From Oenanthe sinensis (taxonomy: Eukaryota > Streptophyta > Magnoliopsida > Apiales > Apiaceae), in assembly GCA_028671895.1 (NCBI GenBank), contig CM053800.1, positions 12,855,886 to 12,919,885 on the forward strand: a stretch of 64,000 nucleotides of DNA. The letters run 5' to 3'. The position numbers and the translations under genes are program-made. The notes beneath the pieces are model-generated. The model saw nothing but the letters and a program-made list of their open reading frames with translations, searched no databases and was not told the origin of the DNA. Position 1 is the stretch's first letter; every line of letters begins with the position of its first letter. Shown here one piece after another: positions 33,886 to 46,869 of the stretch.

Positions 33886-35600
33886 TTAAACTCCTTGATT
33901 CCTATCCCGATTATCATTGTTTTTCATGTTATCGTCGCCCCTATCACGACTTTCATCTTTGGTGAACTTAGAGAGTTTTCCTCTTCTAACGAGGAATTCG
34001 ATTTCATCCTTTAGTTGTCGGCAATCATCCGTATCATGTCCGATATCCTTATGAAATCGGCAGAATGAATTTTTATTTCTTTTTTCAAGATCCGAATTGA
34101 GAGGCTTAGGCCATCGTAAATCTCGATCTTTCTCGATATCCATCAGGATTTGGCTTCGAGGCGTATTCCGCCTTGCATACTCATCAAACCTTGGCCCCAA
34201 GTTATTCTTCTGAGGAGGGGATTCGGAATCCTTATCCATCTTAGAATACTTGTCTCGGACATCGTACTCCTGATCTCCTTTTCTTTTCTTATTGTTATTA
34301 TTCCCATTAGTCGCCACTGACATGGTGGTTTTCTTCATGCTTTCTTCTGCCTTGATGTACTTCACAGCCCTATCTTGAAGGAGAAACATGTTCTCCGGGG
34401 GATGTTTGGCTAATGACCTTTTAAAGTAAGGATTAGTCATCCCCTGTTGCAAGGCTATCATAGCTATTTTTTCATCCAAGTCCGAGACTTTCAAGGCTTC
34501 CTTAGTAAAACGGTTCAAGTAGGCCCTCAGGGATTCGTTCTTTCCTTGCTCCAGATTCATAAGCGAAGCTGAGATTTTTTTGTGCACTCTCCCGCTTATG
34601 AACTGGCTTATGAAGGCCTTGCTGAGTTCTTTGAATGACCCAATAGAGTTGGGAGGCAGTCGACTATACCAATATTGAGTCATGCCCCCTAGGGTTTGAG
34701 GGAAAGCCCTGCAGTTAACAGCATCATTATTAGGTTGTAATAACAGGGCATTCGAGAAAGTTCTTACGTGATTCACATGGTCTCCCGTTCCATCGTAAGA
34801 TTTGATAGTGGGCATCTTAAACTTCCTTGAGATATGAGCGTTCATGATTGCATCAGTGAAAGGTGGTGTTGGATCGTCAGGATCTCCAAGCGGTATCAAC
34901 TCAGTGGGATCAGCCCTAGGTGCTTCATTCCTCCTCTCTCGAGGGGTTCCATCTAGTTCTACAACATCAGGGGCTTCACGCCTCGAGGTCGGCCTTGTTT
35001 CCTGTCGACCTAGGCTTTTCTTCAACTCCTTGAGTTCAGCCTCATAGGAAGCAATTTTATCCTCTAATGTCCTACGTGACTGTGAAATTTGACTTCATAT
35101 GGGTTCCTTGTCAGGGCTCATTCTTCTAGGATTGTCATCAGTGCCTTCAGAGCTTTCATCATCAGTGGAGTATGGTCTTGAGAAATCGTGAATTCATTTT
35201 CTACGCCCATAGTGTTGTAGGGGTTCAAACCCTCTGATGTATGGAGGGGATAGGCTTGCGAGAGTCCAAGTCTAGGTTGGAAAATAGTGCTACTAGGGAT
35301 AACAATAGTAGAGATTTGTGTGTTAGGTGGAGTAGTAGCAATAAAAGGAGTTTGAGTTACTTGGGATAAAGGGTTGGATCCATGGATTACTTCCTAAGGA
35401 TTAGTTGAATGGACTATTTCACTGAACGGACCTAGCCTTTGAGTGTTGGGGCCTTGAGTTCCAGTAAAAATAGTCGTGGTAGCGGGGACTTCGGTGGTTT
35501 GAGTTCCATCCGGTGGAATCACATCAGTTGGGTCTCCCGTAGGAGGAATCACAATTGTTCGGTCTCTTGTGGTAGGGACGATGTCTCCATCATCTCTTCA
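33886..35600 (-). pseudogene. Tat-type gag gene, partly broken
   Basis: The longest open part (33886-35025, 379 codons) holds the retrotransposon gag core (phrases YWYSRLPPNSIGSFKELSKAF, split by family as usual, and NLEQGKNESLRAYLNRFTKE) and a late FCRFHKDIGHDTDDC segment, the zinc-knuckle substitute typical of Tat elements. The first 190 or so codons (35030-35600) are readable but contain at least three stops. Gag normally coats the RNA in virus-like particles; this copy cannot do so. Confidence 0.8.
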
Positions 35601-35628
35601 TGTTCTTACCATGGTTCATGTTTTCTTC

Positions 35629-35645
35629 CCACAGACGGTGCCAAA
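35629..35645 (-). other. Primer binding site (tRNA-Arg type)
   Basis: On the minus strand TTTGGCACCGTCTGTGG directly follows the LTR end ATAACA, matching the Tat/Ogre class site with one likely change (CACC for CGCC). Confidence 0.75.
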
Positions 35646-37596
35646 TGTTATAAAATAAAATCTAGGGTATATTGAATGCGATGTTTGTCGGAGTTTATCG
35701 AGTTTTAATGGTTGTGTTTGTTGGGTTCCGAAGCATAAAACGCAGCGGATAAACGTAAATATAACGAAAAATTTCGGAACCCTAACGCAGGATCATGTAT
35801 AAGATTGGACGGATTATGGTGATAATCGAATCATACCTATTACGATCTTGAATGTCACGAACTCAACGGAGATCCTTGCTATCACGACTTGTGTCTTCTT
35901 CTCGAAAACACCTCTATGGTATCCACACGAGCACCTTCAAGACCGTCTCACGATCTTGATTACGGAGTGGATGTACTAGCAAACCTTTGATAATTCGAAT
36001 TGTCTTCCTGCCTCTTCTAGGGTTTTTCTATCAAAACGTGTTCTGCCTCTTAACCCTACATTATCTATTTATAATGTTTGGTTAACAGGCCCATAGCAGC
36101 AAAACCTAACCCATGTAGGTCTAGGAAAATAATAAAACGAATTTTATTATTTAATTAATAACTAAGTCATACTTAATTATTATGGGCAGAAATATAATTC
36201 TAATTTGAATTTATATTATCTTAATTAATTAAGTCTCACTTAATTAATATAATAAAAATTCAAATAATTATCAATTAATTTAAATCTATAATTTAAATTA
36301 ACTATTCCTCTAAGTGCTCTTTGCGTGTGACCCTATAGGCTATTATTTAATTGGCAATAATTTTATTCTCCAATAAAATTATAAACAATGAGCGGCATCT
36401 AGTAATACATCATTGCTACCCAATTAAACAATAATTAAATCGTGATTCGATAAAACCTTTCGTGATTAATGTTTCCGTGTAATATAATCCTTTTAACCAT
36501 ATATATTATAGATTAAACTCGAGGCATGTATTTAGTCATCCTCTTCAACATTTAATCCGGGTTTACTTGATCCATGAATAGACTATGAAAACAAATCATT
36601 ATTTGAGCACGACCATGCATTTTATAGTCTCACTCAATCAAGAGGCCAATAATATCTCTCCTAATTATAGGAGGGTTAAATCCTTTATCTATCATTCATA
36701 TTTCTCATACGACTCATGATATACCCGATGTCCACTTTTATCATTACCCGGTCAAAGGTAACTTTTAATGTAGTCAAAGTATATTAATCCTCCTATAAAA
36801 ATATAATGATCTCAAGTCAGAGGATCATTACACCATTATCACTGTGAGCCTTTCTTATGACTTTATTAAACATGAAGAATCTCACTGTGGGTCTGTCCAG
36901 TACCATGTACTCCTGCATGTACCTATGTGTTGACTTTAGTATCCCCATACTTATAACCAATGAAATGTAGTTATCTGTCAAACAACATACTAGTCTATTT
37001 ATGTATTATTACTGTCCTATAATAATAATACTCAACTAGGGACATTTAAGAATATGATATATTATATAATCTCAAGTTCAAGTCATGTACTAAACTATAC
37101 AATGTGTATCATGATTCTAAGGACATTTATTATGCTAACAAATATATCGCAGTAATTAAAGTCATAATAAATATGTTCATTGAATAATCAATTGACATAA
37201 AGGTTTATCAAAATAAACATTGTATTGCCTCTAGGGCACCTACACCAACAGTGTTTGTATTTCGTGACTTAACTCTGTCCTCACAAGATGCCTACGTATC
37301 AAGTTAGACGTAGTTATAAGAATGAGGGGTTAAGCCATTTATATAGATGTTGATTGTCTTAGAATCATAATAGTGTTAGGAGTCTTGGCGGACAAGGCAA
37401 CTCCTTGAAGAATTTTGGATTCTTCCTATGAGAGAAGTAGTTTCCATGTAGGAATATGTTTCCTCATTGTTGGACACAATTAATTAGCTGCATATTTAGC
37501 TAATTAATTTATTACGAAATTATATAATAATTAGGGTTTCGGGCCTTACTTAATGAGTCTCCCTTTTGGACCAAATTAGTTCTAATTAATGTCACA
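35646..37596 (-). repeat. 5' LTR of the Tat element (interrupted)
   Basis: About 415 bp of own sequence, split by a 1,532-bp solo Copia LTR at 35719-37250. Confidence 0.75.
35719..37250 (-). mobile_element. Solo Copia LTR, 1,532 bp, nested in the Tat LTR
   Basis: On the minus strand it starts TGTTGGTGTAGGTGCC, followed by CTAGAGGCAATAC, a very common start of plant Copia LTRs, and ends GGAACCCAACA. A perfect target duplication GTGTT lies at 35714-35718 and 37251-37255. It inserted into the Tat LTR, so it is younger. Confidence 0.9.
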
Positions 37597-37927
37597 TTAG
37601 TTGTGTCTTTAGGATTATTTTCTATCCCCATCATGTGGCATGATATGTGTCTTGTTTTAATTTGTAGGCGCATATGTATGCACGTAGAGTCTTATATTAT
37701 TATTAGAAAAGTTACCAATTGCACACGCGACAACTCAGCATTTGGAACAATTTTTGGGACAATTTTTGGGGTATCTAGTATTTTTCTATCATTATCACTT
37801 GAATTATCTCATTAAATTTATGAAAAAAGAAACTTTGATAAAATCGCCGCACATATATTTTTCATTTTTCCTTTTATTCATGTAGATTTATTTTAATTTT
37901 TTTTGTAAAAATGAAAAATGCGTATTA
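37597..37927. other. Short unassigned spacer
   Basis: About 330 bp between the Tat LTR and the MITE. It has a small direct repeat (AATTTTTGGGACAATTTTTGG near 37750). No gene. Confidence 0.4.
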
Positions 37928-38317
37928 GAGTAAGTCCAATACTAGATGTTAAATATTTATTCCTATTACAATAATATAACATCAAAAATTAATTTTTGGT
38001 ACTAAAATAAAAGTTGCACTCCAATGATAGTTTTATAACTAGTTTGAAATTTAGCTATCTTTTTTTTAACTTTTACTCATTTTAATATGTTTTTAGTATC
38101 CAATGATTTACAATACAATAATTGTTTAATTTTTACCATCTATTTTTAATTATTGATGATGTGGTAAGGATTCATTATTGGTTTTAAATATAGAATCGAT
38201 GATGTATTTATGCATCAATGTATCCAAATATAAAATCCCTTTGAAGTTAAAGGTTTTTACGTTTGATATTATAATATAACAATAGAACCATTATATAATA
38301 TTGCATTGGACTTGCTT
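37928..38317. mobile_element. MITE with TTA target duplication (PIF/Harbinger-like)
   Basis: Ends read GAGTAAGTCCAATAC and, inverted, AAGCAAGTCCAATGC. TTA flanks both sides (37925-37927 and 38318-38320). Size 390 bp, AT-rich, no coding. TSD of TTA suggests PIF/Harbinger, though the terminal bases are not the classic ones. Confidence 0.65.
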
Positions 38318-38430
38318 TTATTGCTCGTTATATAATTTTTAATATCATTCCTCAAAATGTTAATTTCATTCCTCAAAATGTTCCTTAGACTGCAATTGTA
38401 AAATTAATATGAATGTAAAAGCTAACTAAT

Positions 38431-40232
38431 TGTTGGGTCCCGAAAGTATCGTAGAAAGGGGGTTGAATGCGATACTGACAACAATTTAAAATTCTTTTCA
38501 GAATTTGCGGAATTAAATTATTGCTAAAGTTGAGGGTTCAGGTCCTTGTAGTGTTTGAGAGGCTGACTTACTAACTTTCTATTTTCAAGATAAAAGATTT
38601 AAGATATAGAAATTAGCAAGTAAGTAAACAAGATTCAAGTTAAATATATATATTAAACTTGAATGGGTGTTACAACATTTGGTAGAATAAACATTTAATT
38701 CCTAGAACAAATTTGACATGAATTGTTCTACTTAAGGAATTAAACTCAAACCAGCACAGAAAGTCTGTGAATATAACTTTGCAGACAAATTACTGAATTT
38801 GAAAGTTTTTCTACTACTGAAATGAGAAGTGATCTCTTCATATTTATAGAGGTTAGAAAAGCTTTGCATTACTTTTCAGCATTACTTTTCACTATGACCT
38901 TTTTAACAAGAATTAAGCCTTGTATTACTTCTCAGCAAGCTGGCCATTACTTTTGACAATTCGGTATTACCTTTCAATAAGCTCGGTATTACCTTTTCAG
39001 AAAGCACAGAATTACCTTTTAAAAAGTAATTTCGGTATTACCTTTTAAAAAGGTAACTTCGGTATTACCTTTTCAAAAGGTAATTTTGGTATTACCTTTG
39101 AATACTTCTCGGTATTACTTTTTAATACTTTTCTCGGTATGACTTTTCATCACCTGCCAAATCAATTACTTTTCACTTGAATGGGACACGTGGCAGCTTG
39201 TGATTGGTTGCTTTTAAAACAAAAACCACCTGCCCTTTCAATTTGAAAAGAAAGGGGCCTATTTCGTCATGTAGTGATGAGCTCCGTAGAAATGTTTTTC
39301 GACCCGCACAGCTTATAATCTTTGATTAATAAATAATAAATTTAATTCAGAAATTATAAAAATAAATATCTAATATTATTTAGATATTTATAAATATAAT
39401 TTACTAAATAAATAAAATATTTATTAATTAAAATAAATCCTTACGCTCTAAGTTGCGGTCTCCTGAACGTCTGGAACCGAACTCCTTTTGACTTGGAAAT
39501 GATAAATCAATTCCAACCGGGGTTCCACCTTTAAGAATATATGACTCTGCATTTCTTCTGTGTCAATTCTTTTTTCGTCTTTTCTTCAAGTCAGTACCGT
39601 CAGGCATGTTTGGCTGTTTCTACAGTTGCAATTAGAAGTACCTCTGTTACTGAAATAATCTTACTCTTTAAACTAGACCATACTTCTTTTCACCACTGCA
39701 TGTACCCAGTCAAATATTCAATCTTGGATTCCGACTCTTGTACACTGCATTCCAAACAAACCTGTATCCCTTTGAGCTTCCAGCTTTTGTCTTCTGCCAT
39801 TCTAAAATTATTCTAAATTAATTAATCCTTTAATTAATTTAAGAAATAAATTAATTCTGAGTGAATTAATTTACTAATTAAATTAACTAATTAATTTAAT
39901 TAATTAATAGAGAATTAATTTAAAGGCTTGACTATTGTTGATGTAGATAAGACTCTTCTGTTCTTCAACAATAACCTTTTTAACCACTTGAATTTTTTGA
40001 TGACGAATCTTCACTGACATTGTTGACACCCTGTGCACTGGTATGGTTCACGAATGACTAATTACAATGTTGATTTTCATTTCTTCTGTAGTGGTCTTTG
40101 TGTCTTGTTTTGTCCTGTCTTGGATTCTTTTTATTCTTCCTCTATATTCAATATTTATTATATATTTCGCTTTCTTATCTGAGTTGAGTTGTCATCTATT
40201 TATTACAAATAGGACTAGTAATATGACTTTCA
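38431..40232 (-). repeat. 3' LTR of the SIRE-type element
   Basis: 1,802 bp. It contains an internal array of GGTATTACCTTTT motifs (about 38960-39150). On the minus strand it starts TGAAAGTCATATTAC directly after the polypurine tract. A few percent divergent from the right copy by eye. Confidence 0.85.
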
Positions 40233-40245
40233 AACTCCCCCTATT
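40233..40245 (-). other. Polypurine tract of the SIRE-type element
   Basis: Minus strand reads AAATAGGGGGAGTT immediately before the LTR start. Confidence 0.8.
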
Positions 40246-40497
40246 TGTTGTTAAACATTTAACACACAAATTCCTACAGGATAACTCAACTAACTAAGAA
40301 AAATAATACGACATTTAAAAATTGTAAATAATAAATTGTTTTCTAGATCATATAATACATTTCCAGATTTCAATTGTGAAAGATGAATAAGATAGATGTT
40401 CTGAAAGTGTTTGACCTAAAACCAATCATGTATGATGAGTTAGGAAAAACTTCATGCTACTCTTATTTGATTTCATTTCATAATAATAAAATATTTA

Positions 40498-42095
40498 TGT
40501 TACGGGCTTAATCTATTTGAAGTGTATTAAATAAGATGTTCCATAGTTTGGAGCAAAGCTTCTAGAATTATAATGAGATTGTAATAATGAGATCTAGAAG
40601 ATAATAGCTTTAGACTTAAACAGTTCCTGATCATAGGATAACTAATTGGAAATTGGTAAATCCGTAAAGATCAGTACATACTATGCTAGCTCTCTTAGGA
40701 GGATGTTTGTTCTCATAGACATTTGTGTGGTGACACTATTGCTAGTATGTAGGTTCTTATTAAGGAATAAGTTCACTGAACATGACTCGATAAGTAGAAC
40801 AACTAATGGAGTTTACTCACGTGTCGATAGTTGTTTATTAAGTAAATAGTTGTACAAGTATCCTTAGACTTGAGATCGTTAGAGTAATCTCATACACAAT
40901 GATTTATGCTTTGGTTTAGTCCTTAGTCTCTAGGACATTCATTAGGTCCATTCTGGGCATAGTGATTTGTGTATGGAGATAGTTAACGGATCAATAAAGG
41001 ATCTGCCACTTCCAGTAAAGGAAGTGAATATCCTATGTTATTCTTAGATATGCAAGTTCATGAATCTCTGGCTAGAGTGAATGAAATTAGAAAGAGTTTC
41101 TAATTTGCATTAAAAGGAACTTTGCATTATGAATAAGAAATCATATGATTAAATTAGATAGGCTTGACACGAGTTCCATGCCTTGTATTTAATCGGGATA
41201 TTGAAGGGTAGAAGGAATTAATTGTACGGTAACTAATTACTGACAGGTTCTAAGTATTCTAAGCAATGATTTCGTATTATCTGGATAATCGCGATATATT
41301 GAGAAGCATCACTCACAATGTAGAATAAATATAATTAATCAGATTAATTATATTTAATGAATTAATAGAATTCATATAAATAATAAATAAAATGTTTATT
41401 ATTATTTATTTCTACTACCGGCTTAATATTGAACCTAAAGAGTCACACCATAAAAGAGATTAAATTATAGATGAAGGAATAATTAATAATAGCTAGTCAT
41501 TATTTATTTATGAAATACATAATTACTTGGCAAATTTTATAAATTAATTAAATGAGATTTAATTGATTATAAATTATTTAAGATAAGATCTTAATATTAT
41601 TAATTAAATATTTAATTAAAGTAATTAAATATGAAGAGAGAATAATTTTCTAAAAGAGTTTAGAAAAAGGAATTAATGATTAAAATAGTTTTAAACATTA
41701 ACTAATTAATTAATAAGATTAATTAATTAAAAAGGGAATTAATAATAAGATATTTATAGAAAATATCTCAGCTGAGATATTTGCCTATAAATATAGGATT
41801 ATAAACCCTAATACTTTAACCCTAAAATTTGTGAGAAATATTTTAAAAGGGAGGCAACCCTAATTTCCTCTCTAGCCTCCTCCTTCATCTTTTAGTTTGA
41901 TTCTTGGTTGATATCTTTAGAGCACTCCACACTTGAGGGGTGATTGCAAGGATTGAAGAACAAGATCTTCTCTAGCTGTTGCCGGAAAGCAATCGAGGTA
42001 TTCTTCAATTTATAAAATAGTTTTGTATCTATATGTATGTATATATAGGAATATATGCAAATAAATGTTATTCAATGCTTCCGCTGGTGCATAAA
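40498..42095 (+). mobile_element. Probable nested Copia LTR (Angela/Tork style)
   Basis: A block unlike SIRE internal DNA begins near TGTTACGGGC. It includes a TATA box in GCCTATAAATATAGG (about 41782), an AACCCTAATTTCC leader and the phrase ATGCTTCCGCTGGTGC near its end, all common in plant Copia LTRs. No matching partner or target duplication could be fixed, so both ends are approximate. Confidence 0.5.
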
Positions 42096-43990
42096 TTCCT
42101 TCATGTTCCTCTAGACTGAACATATTTAACAAAGTTCTATCTTGACTTACATATCATTACCAGCTTCAGAAGTATAAACTTCACCTTCTTCTAGAGTTTA
42201 ACTTTTGTGATCAGGTGTCATTGGTAGATCTTCAACGGCTGGTTTCTCTGGATCAGATTCTGAATTTCCAGATTTCTTGAGAAACTGAAATGAAAGATGT
42301 TTGTTCCTCTAGCACTGAACATATTATACATGTAGTATTATCTTCATTTCTCAGACTCATCACTACTCCCCCTTAGGATGGCAGGGATGAAGTCTTGTTC
42401 TCTTCTTACCATCTATCCTCTGTTTCTCCAACTTCTGTCTTCACTTCTGTCTTCACTTCTCTCCCAAGGTGAATTCATTCTCCCCTTACTTGATTATCCA
42501 ACCAATTTAATAGAGGTAACAATAGACATGGCATACATACAACATTAAACCATCGCAAATATAAAAAATGCAAACTATGACATGTTATGCATTTTAGAAA
42601 ATCCGGTTAATCCTATATACAAGAATTTTCTAGAATCAAATGGATCCAATCCAAGCATGTTGTTATATACCCCCTTTTCTTATTCAACAATGGAGTAATC
42701 CTCTTCTAGTTAAAGTCTTTGTTAAACAATTCTCCCCTTTGGATCTTGTTCAACACTTTTCCCTTTTTGGATCTACTTCTCCCTTTTTGGATTTTGTTCA
42801 ACAGTTCGAACTGTTCAACACTTCTCCCCCTTAGTTGAGTAATCCTCTTCAGAATCCTTATCAGTAGAAATTTCATCCCCCTTAGTTGAGTAACATTAGA
42901 AATCTGTAACAGGGAATTGGGAATGGGATTTAGTAATTGTGCTAGTGTGTGATTTTCCTTTGTGTTTCTGACAAGTGTTTCGCTCATATACTCTCTAAGT
43001 ATTTCACTCATAGAATATATATTTTCAATCTTTCTCACTTGTGTTTCACTCTTTCCTCACAACACTATTTCTCTCTCTCTCAGTACGGATGACACAATCA
43101 TTTGTACCTGCAAGAAAGATCACCATAGCCCCTTCAAGAGAGGTCACTGGTGGTGCAATGGGGTTTCGTAAATCCCCGTCCTCAATTGAATCCATTAAAA
43201 TATTTGACTTTAAAAACTGAATTGCTTCAGGAATAGATTCAATGAGTTGCTGATGATCTATTCCGTTAGGAATCCAGATATGTTCCATCTGGGGAGGGAG
43301 ACAAGGATCTATAATGTAGCAAATGATCCAAGTTTCCTCCTGACGCATGTGAAGGCATGTTGATTCAGTCAGAAACATCAATCATTCTTCCTTCCTTGAT
43401 ATGGAAGTTTAGAATAATTGTTTCCGTCAATTCATCCTTAGTGTGTGACAATCCTTACAGTGCATTTGAATATTACATCTATGGTTTGCAGTGTTTGAGA
43501 GTGTCCAGATGAAGTTGACTCTTTACAAATGGCCTTGGCTGACAGGCCGAATTCAATAGACTCACTCTGTTGAGAGAATGAACCTAGTAACAGTTTTGCC
43601 ATTTGCAAATCTATACCCTTTTGGGAGGATATAAATTAGTTAGCAGTTGTCTTGGTTTCAATTTCACATTCTAACTATAGGCAGAGCTGCTGGAACACTC
43701 ATAGATACTTCTCTTTTCTAGTGCACTAGAGGCACTTACTCTCTCACCCTCTTTAGTTGATAAAACTTTTCTTTTCAGGGGTTTAGTAGATGAAGTTGTA
43801 TTTGTTTGAGTGTTTGTGGTTATGATCTGTGTTAGAGATTGTATGTTTTCATTCCCTTGATCTTGTCATATAGCCACTGAGGGCTCAATATATCAATTGT
43901 ATATAATTTGATATCAATTGATTAGAAAATTTATCAAGATCGATAATACATGCTTTACCTCGAGTCGATTGCTCTTGTTCGGCAGAACAC
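42096..43990 (-). other. Region between pol and 3' LTR of the SIRE-type element (env-like position)
   Basis: Here SIRE elements carry an env-like or untranslated region. Second polypurine-like tracts occur (complement of CTCCCCCTTA near 42366 and 42826). Frames at 42706-43038 and 43046-43381 (110-111 codons, minus) are open but unrecognised. The phrase GTTCCTCTAGNACTGAACATATT is present at 42107 and 42305, a local direct repeat. Confidence 0.4.
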
Positions 43991-44257
43991 GGAAATTATA
44001 TCTAATAATTGTTACTAAATCATATGACAATTATACTCATAACAATTATCAGTGATATATGTATGATCGAGAAAGTAGATGTAAAGAAATTCACAAGTTC
44101 TTTAAATATTGACATTTAATACTTATGATTCTTAGAACAATTTCTCGTAGACAAAAATAAAATTTTTAAAAATAACATGAAATAAAAATAAAATAAAAAA
44201 ATATGCCAATTTTAGGAAAAAATATACCAATTAAAAAAAACTTACACACATATAACG

Positions 44258-44407
44258 AAATTTTCTTTAAGATACATATCCCTCAATAAAATGCCGGAAA
44301 ATTTGTATCTGAGAAGAAAGTTTCTATCCATTATGAATTTCATATAAGGCAAACTTCCCATGATAAAAAGCGAGAATTTGTACCAAAGAAGAAATTCAAC
44401 TCTCTTA
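44258..44407. repeat. 150-bp direct repeat, copy 1
   Basis: Matches 44638-44787 with about 90% identity (start AAATTTTCTTTAAGATACATA, end TCAACTCTCTTA). Spacing 380 bp. Confidence 0.85.
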
Positions 44408-44637
44408 AGAAATTTATAAAAAATATATTTACAGTACGACCAGTTTCTAAAGCCACTGGGCGCTTACTGGAAAGAACCACTCGAGATAAAAAGATAATCA
44501 CCTTAACATTCCAAAACATATTTTTCATTCCAAGGAGAAGGAAAAATATAATAAGGAATGGTAATAAATTGCATTGAAGCACTTTCAGTAAAAGAGTTTT
44601 TTCGGAACTAAAGATTTATCATTTAAGAGTATGATAC

Positions 44638-44787
44638 AAAATTTTCTTTAAGATACATATCCCATAATAAAACGCAGGAATGTTGTATCAGAGAAGAAAG
44701 TTTCTATCCCTTATGAATTTCTTATAAGGCAAACTTCCCATAATAAAACGCGAGAATTTATACCAAAGAAGAAATTCAACTCTCTTA
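44638..44787. repeat. 150-bp direct repeat, copy 2
   Basis: Partner of 44258-44407; may mark a small inserted element inside the retrotransposon. Neither copy codes. Confidence 0.85.
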
Positions 44788-45829
44788 CCAAATTATATAT
44801 CGATAAAATGACTCTTTTCCTTTATACCTTAATACTGTACAATTTGAAAACAGTTTTGCAAACCATCCTTATCAGATAGATGAATATGAATTTCTGACTC
44901 ATAATTCAATTATGATCTTCATCATTTTCGTCCACCTGATATTATCCCTAACTTAAAATAAAAAATATCATGACAATAGGGGTGGATGTATTCTTAGCAA
45001 TACAGTATAAGGCCTTCAAAGCAACAACCACTATTTAGGTACTTTGAATCAATGTGAAACATACATTGAAACAAGTGTTTAAAAACAAATCATTTTACAA
45101 ATGGTTGATACCTCGAAGTTAAAACAAATTTTGAAAATAAAATTTATTACAGTAAAGATGACAATTAAATAAAACTGTACAAAAAAAAATTGAAAATATT
45201 TCTAAGTATATAAAATATTGAGAATTTTATACACATATATATAAAATACTTCCACTTCAATATTAGTGATTTTTTAAATATGCATTGATTACTTAGATCA
45301 GTAATTCTAAATAATGTCACTAATATTAAAAGTGTCACAATTATTTGTAACAAAATATTTAAAAATATCAGAGAAAAATATCAAAACAATTAAGCAAGAT
45401 ATCATTAACTGATACTCATAAAATATTATCATACAAACAATTATGTTGCATATTATTTTAATTCATTTGAATCATGAGACTGATATGACATTGAATTGTC
45501 TGATATCATAATTTAAATCAATTAAGATAATATACAAACTTATGCTAGAACTCTTAATTACCACATATGCATTTAACATTGTAAATATGATAATCAAAGT
45601 AGTAACAATAAGCACGAGGTTCTGGATTTCAAATAAATTCACAAGTCCTTTAAATATAGAAAATTTAATATTTGTGAACTCATTTAAGAATTCCTTACAA
45701 ATGGGATTTCCAACAAATATGCACATAAATAATATCCCAACTTCACTAACCAACTTAGATAAAATGAATTTATCAAGTTATTTTAGTAAATGTCTGCAAG
45801 TTATTCTACTAAGGACTACTCTCAATATA
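44788..45829. other. AT-rich DNA between direct repeats and Copia RNase H
   Basis: No recognisable domain. Overlapping frames at 45472-45892 on the two strands are low-complexity and unconvincing. Probably decayed retrotransposon or inserted DNA. Confidence 0.4.
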
Positions 45830-46100
45830 AATGATACCTGGTGTCCATGCGCTTGTTCCGTGAGTGGTGAAGAGATTATCCAGCAGAGTTGATGGAGTTT
45901 GACAGCTTCTGGTAATTACCTCCCTGTCTTTCTTATAACCTGCATTATCTATATCTATATAGCCAATTAGGTTAAACCTGGTATCTTTAGGGTACCTGAT
46001 TCTTAGAATTGGTAATCCCTTAAGATATCTAACAATTCATATCTTAGCTATAAGATTAGATTCTCTAGTATCCACGTGGAAACTTGCACATAGGCATATA
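45830..46100 (-). pseudogene. Copia RT-RNase H junction fragment
   Basis: Minus strand reads IVRYLKGLPILRIRYPKDT and FNLIGYIDIDNAGYKKDREV, the Copia phrase that links RT to RNase H (RYLKGTP...GY.D.D.AG). In this copy the first catalytic Asp region is IDIDNAG. The frame is broken further downstream. Confidence 0.8.
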
Positions 46101-46379
46101 GAGAATAAAATATATGATCTTTATGTAGTAGACCCACATATAATATAATCATGGTATATTTGCACTAATATTACATTATGTGTGTGTGCCTTGTATTCTA
46201 GAGAGATATGTGTATAACGACTCTAATATAAAATCATATTCAAGTAATTATCAGTTAGAGTGTCATACTATGTCATTGATGATTGCTTGATCTCTTACCT
46301 CCGTCATAGAGAGCTTGTGAAGAGAATGATATACAAATTCTAGTTGATATGAAACTTCAAAATTCAGGAGTTGTTGTAC

Positions 46380-46760
46380 ATCAACTTGTTCAGCCCTAAT
46401 AGTATCAAGTCTCGTCTCTGGTGCTTTAGTTAGATCTTGAAAGTCCCGAAGATTCTGTTTCCATCATTGTCGCTACCTTCTATAGCAACCAGTTTGGCTT
46501 TGTCCCTCATTACAATGCCAAAAAAAAATCATCCAGTCTCTGAAAACCCTTACAGTACCAATTACAATTTTGTCTTGTGGCCTAGGTTCCAGATTCAGTA
46601 AATTCTGCCTTCGAACTGATTGAGATCATCTTGCATTGCAATCACCCAATCTGGATCAATCAGTGCTTCTTCAATCTTCTTTAGGGTTCCAACTGTTTTA
46701 ACAATTATTCTTTCCTGAAGAGTAACCATTTACTTTGCATAGCACTTCTAGTCTTTACTC
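46380..46760 (-). pseudogene. Copia reverse transcriptase, N-terminal fragment
   Basis: Minus strand reads KKIEEALIDPDWVIAMQDDL followed by NQFE, the standard start of the Copia RT domain. Frameshifts follow, with traces of IGT, VFR and RDKAKLVA. The catalytic YVDD box was not found. Confidence 0.8.
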
Positions 46761-46869
46761 TAGTATCCGGATCACTAAGAACTAGACTCCAGGAATGACT
46801 TTAACTCTAAACCCTTTGTCTCGGCAGATATGTTCTTAATGTATTCCTTTGATCTTCATTGAGTTGAAT

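Larger units (their letters stand above)
33640..37596 (-). mobile_element. Tat-lineage Ty3/gypsy retrotransposon, 5' part only
   Basis: On the minus strand: LTR starting TGTGACATTAATTAG (37596) and ending at 35646, interrupted by a solo Copia LTR; a primer site TTTGGCACCGTCTGTGG (tRNA-Arg type, as used by Tat/Ogre elements); a gag gene; and the first residues of the protease region (ETPKRAKIDAVLSF, DLEGVKFPHNN, about 33700-33850). Everything from mid-protease on is missing, so RT and integrase are gone. Confidence 0.82.

Noticed and set aside
45472..45892. Overlapping 93- and 116-codon frames on opposite strands
   Set aside because: Low-complexity AT-rich translations with no recognisable motif.
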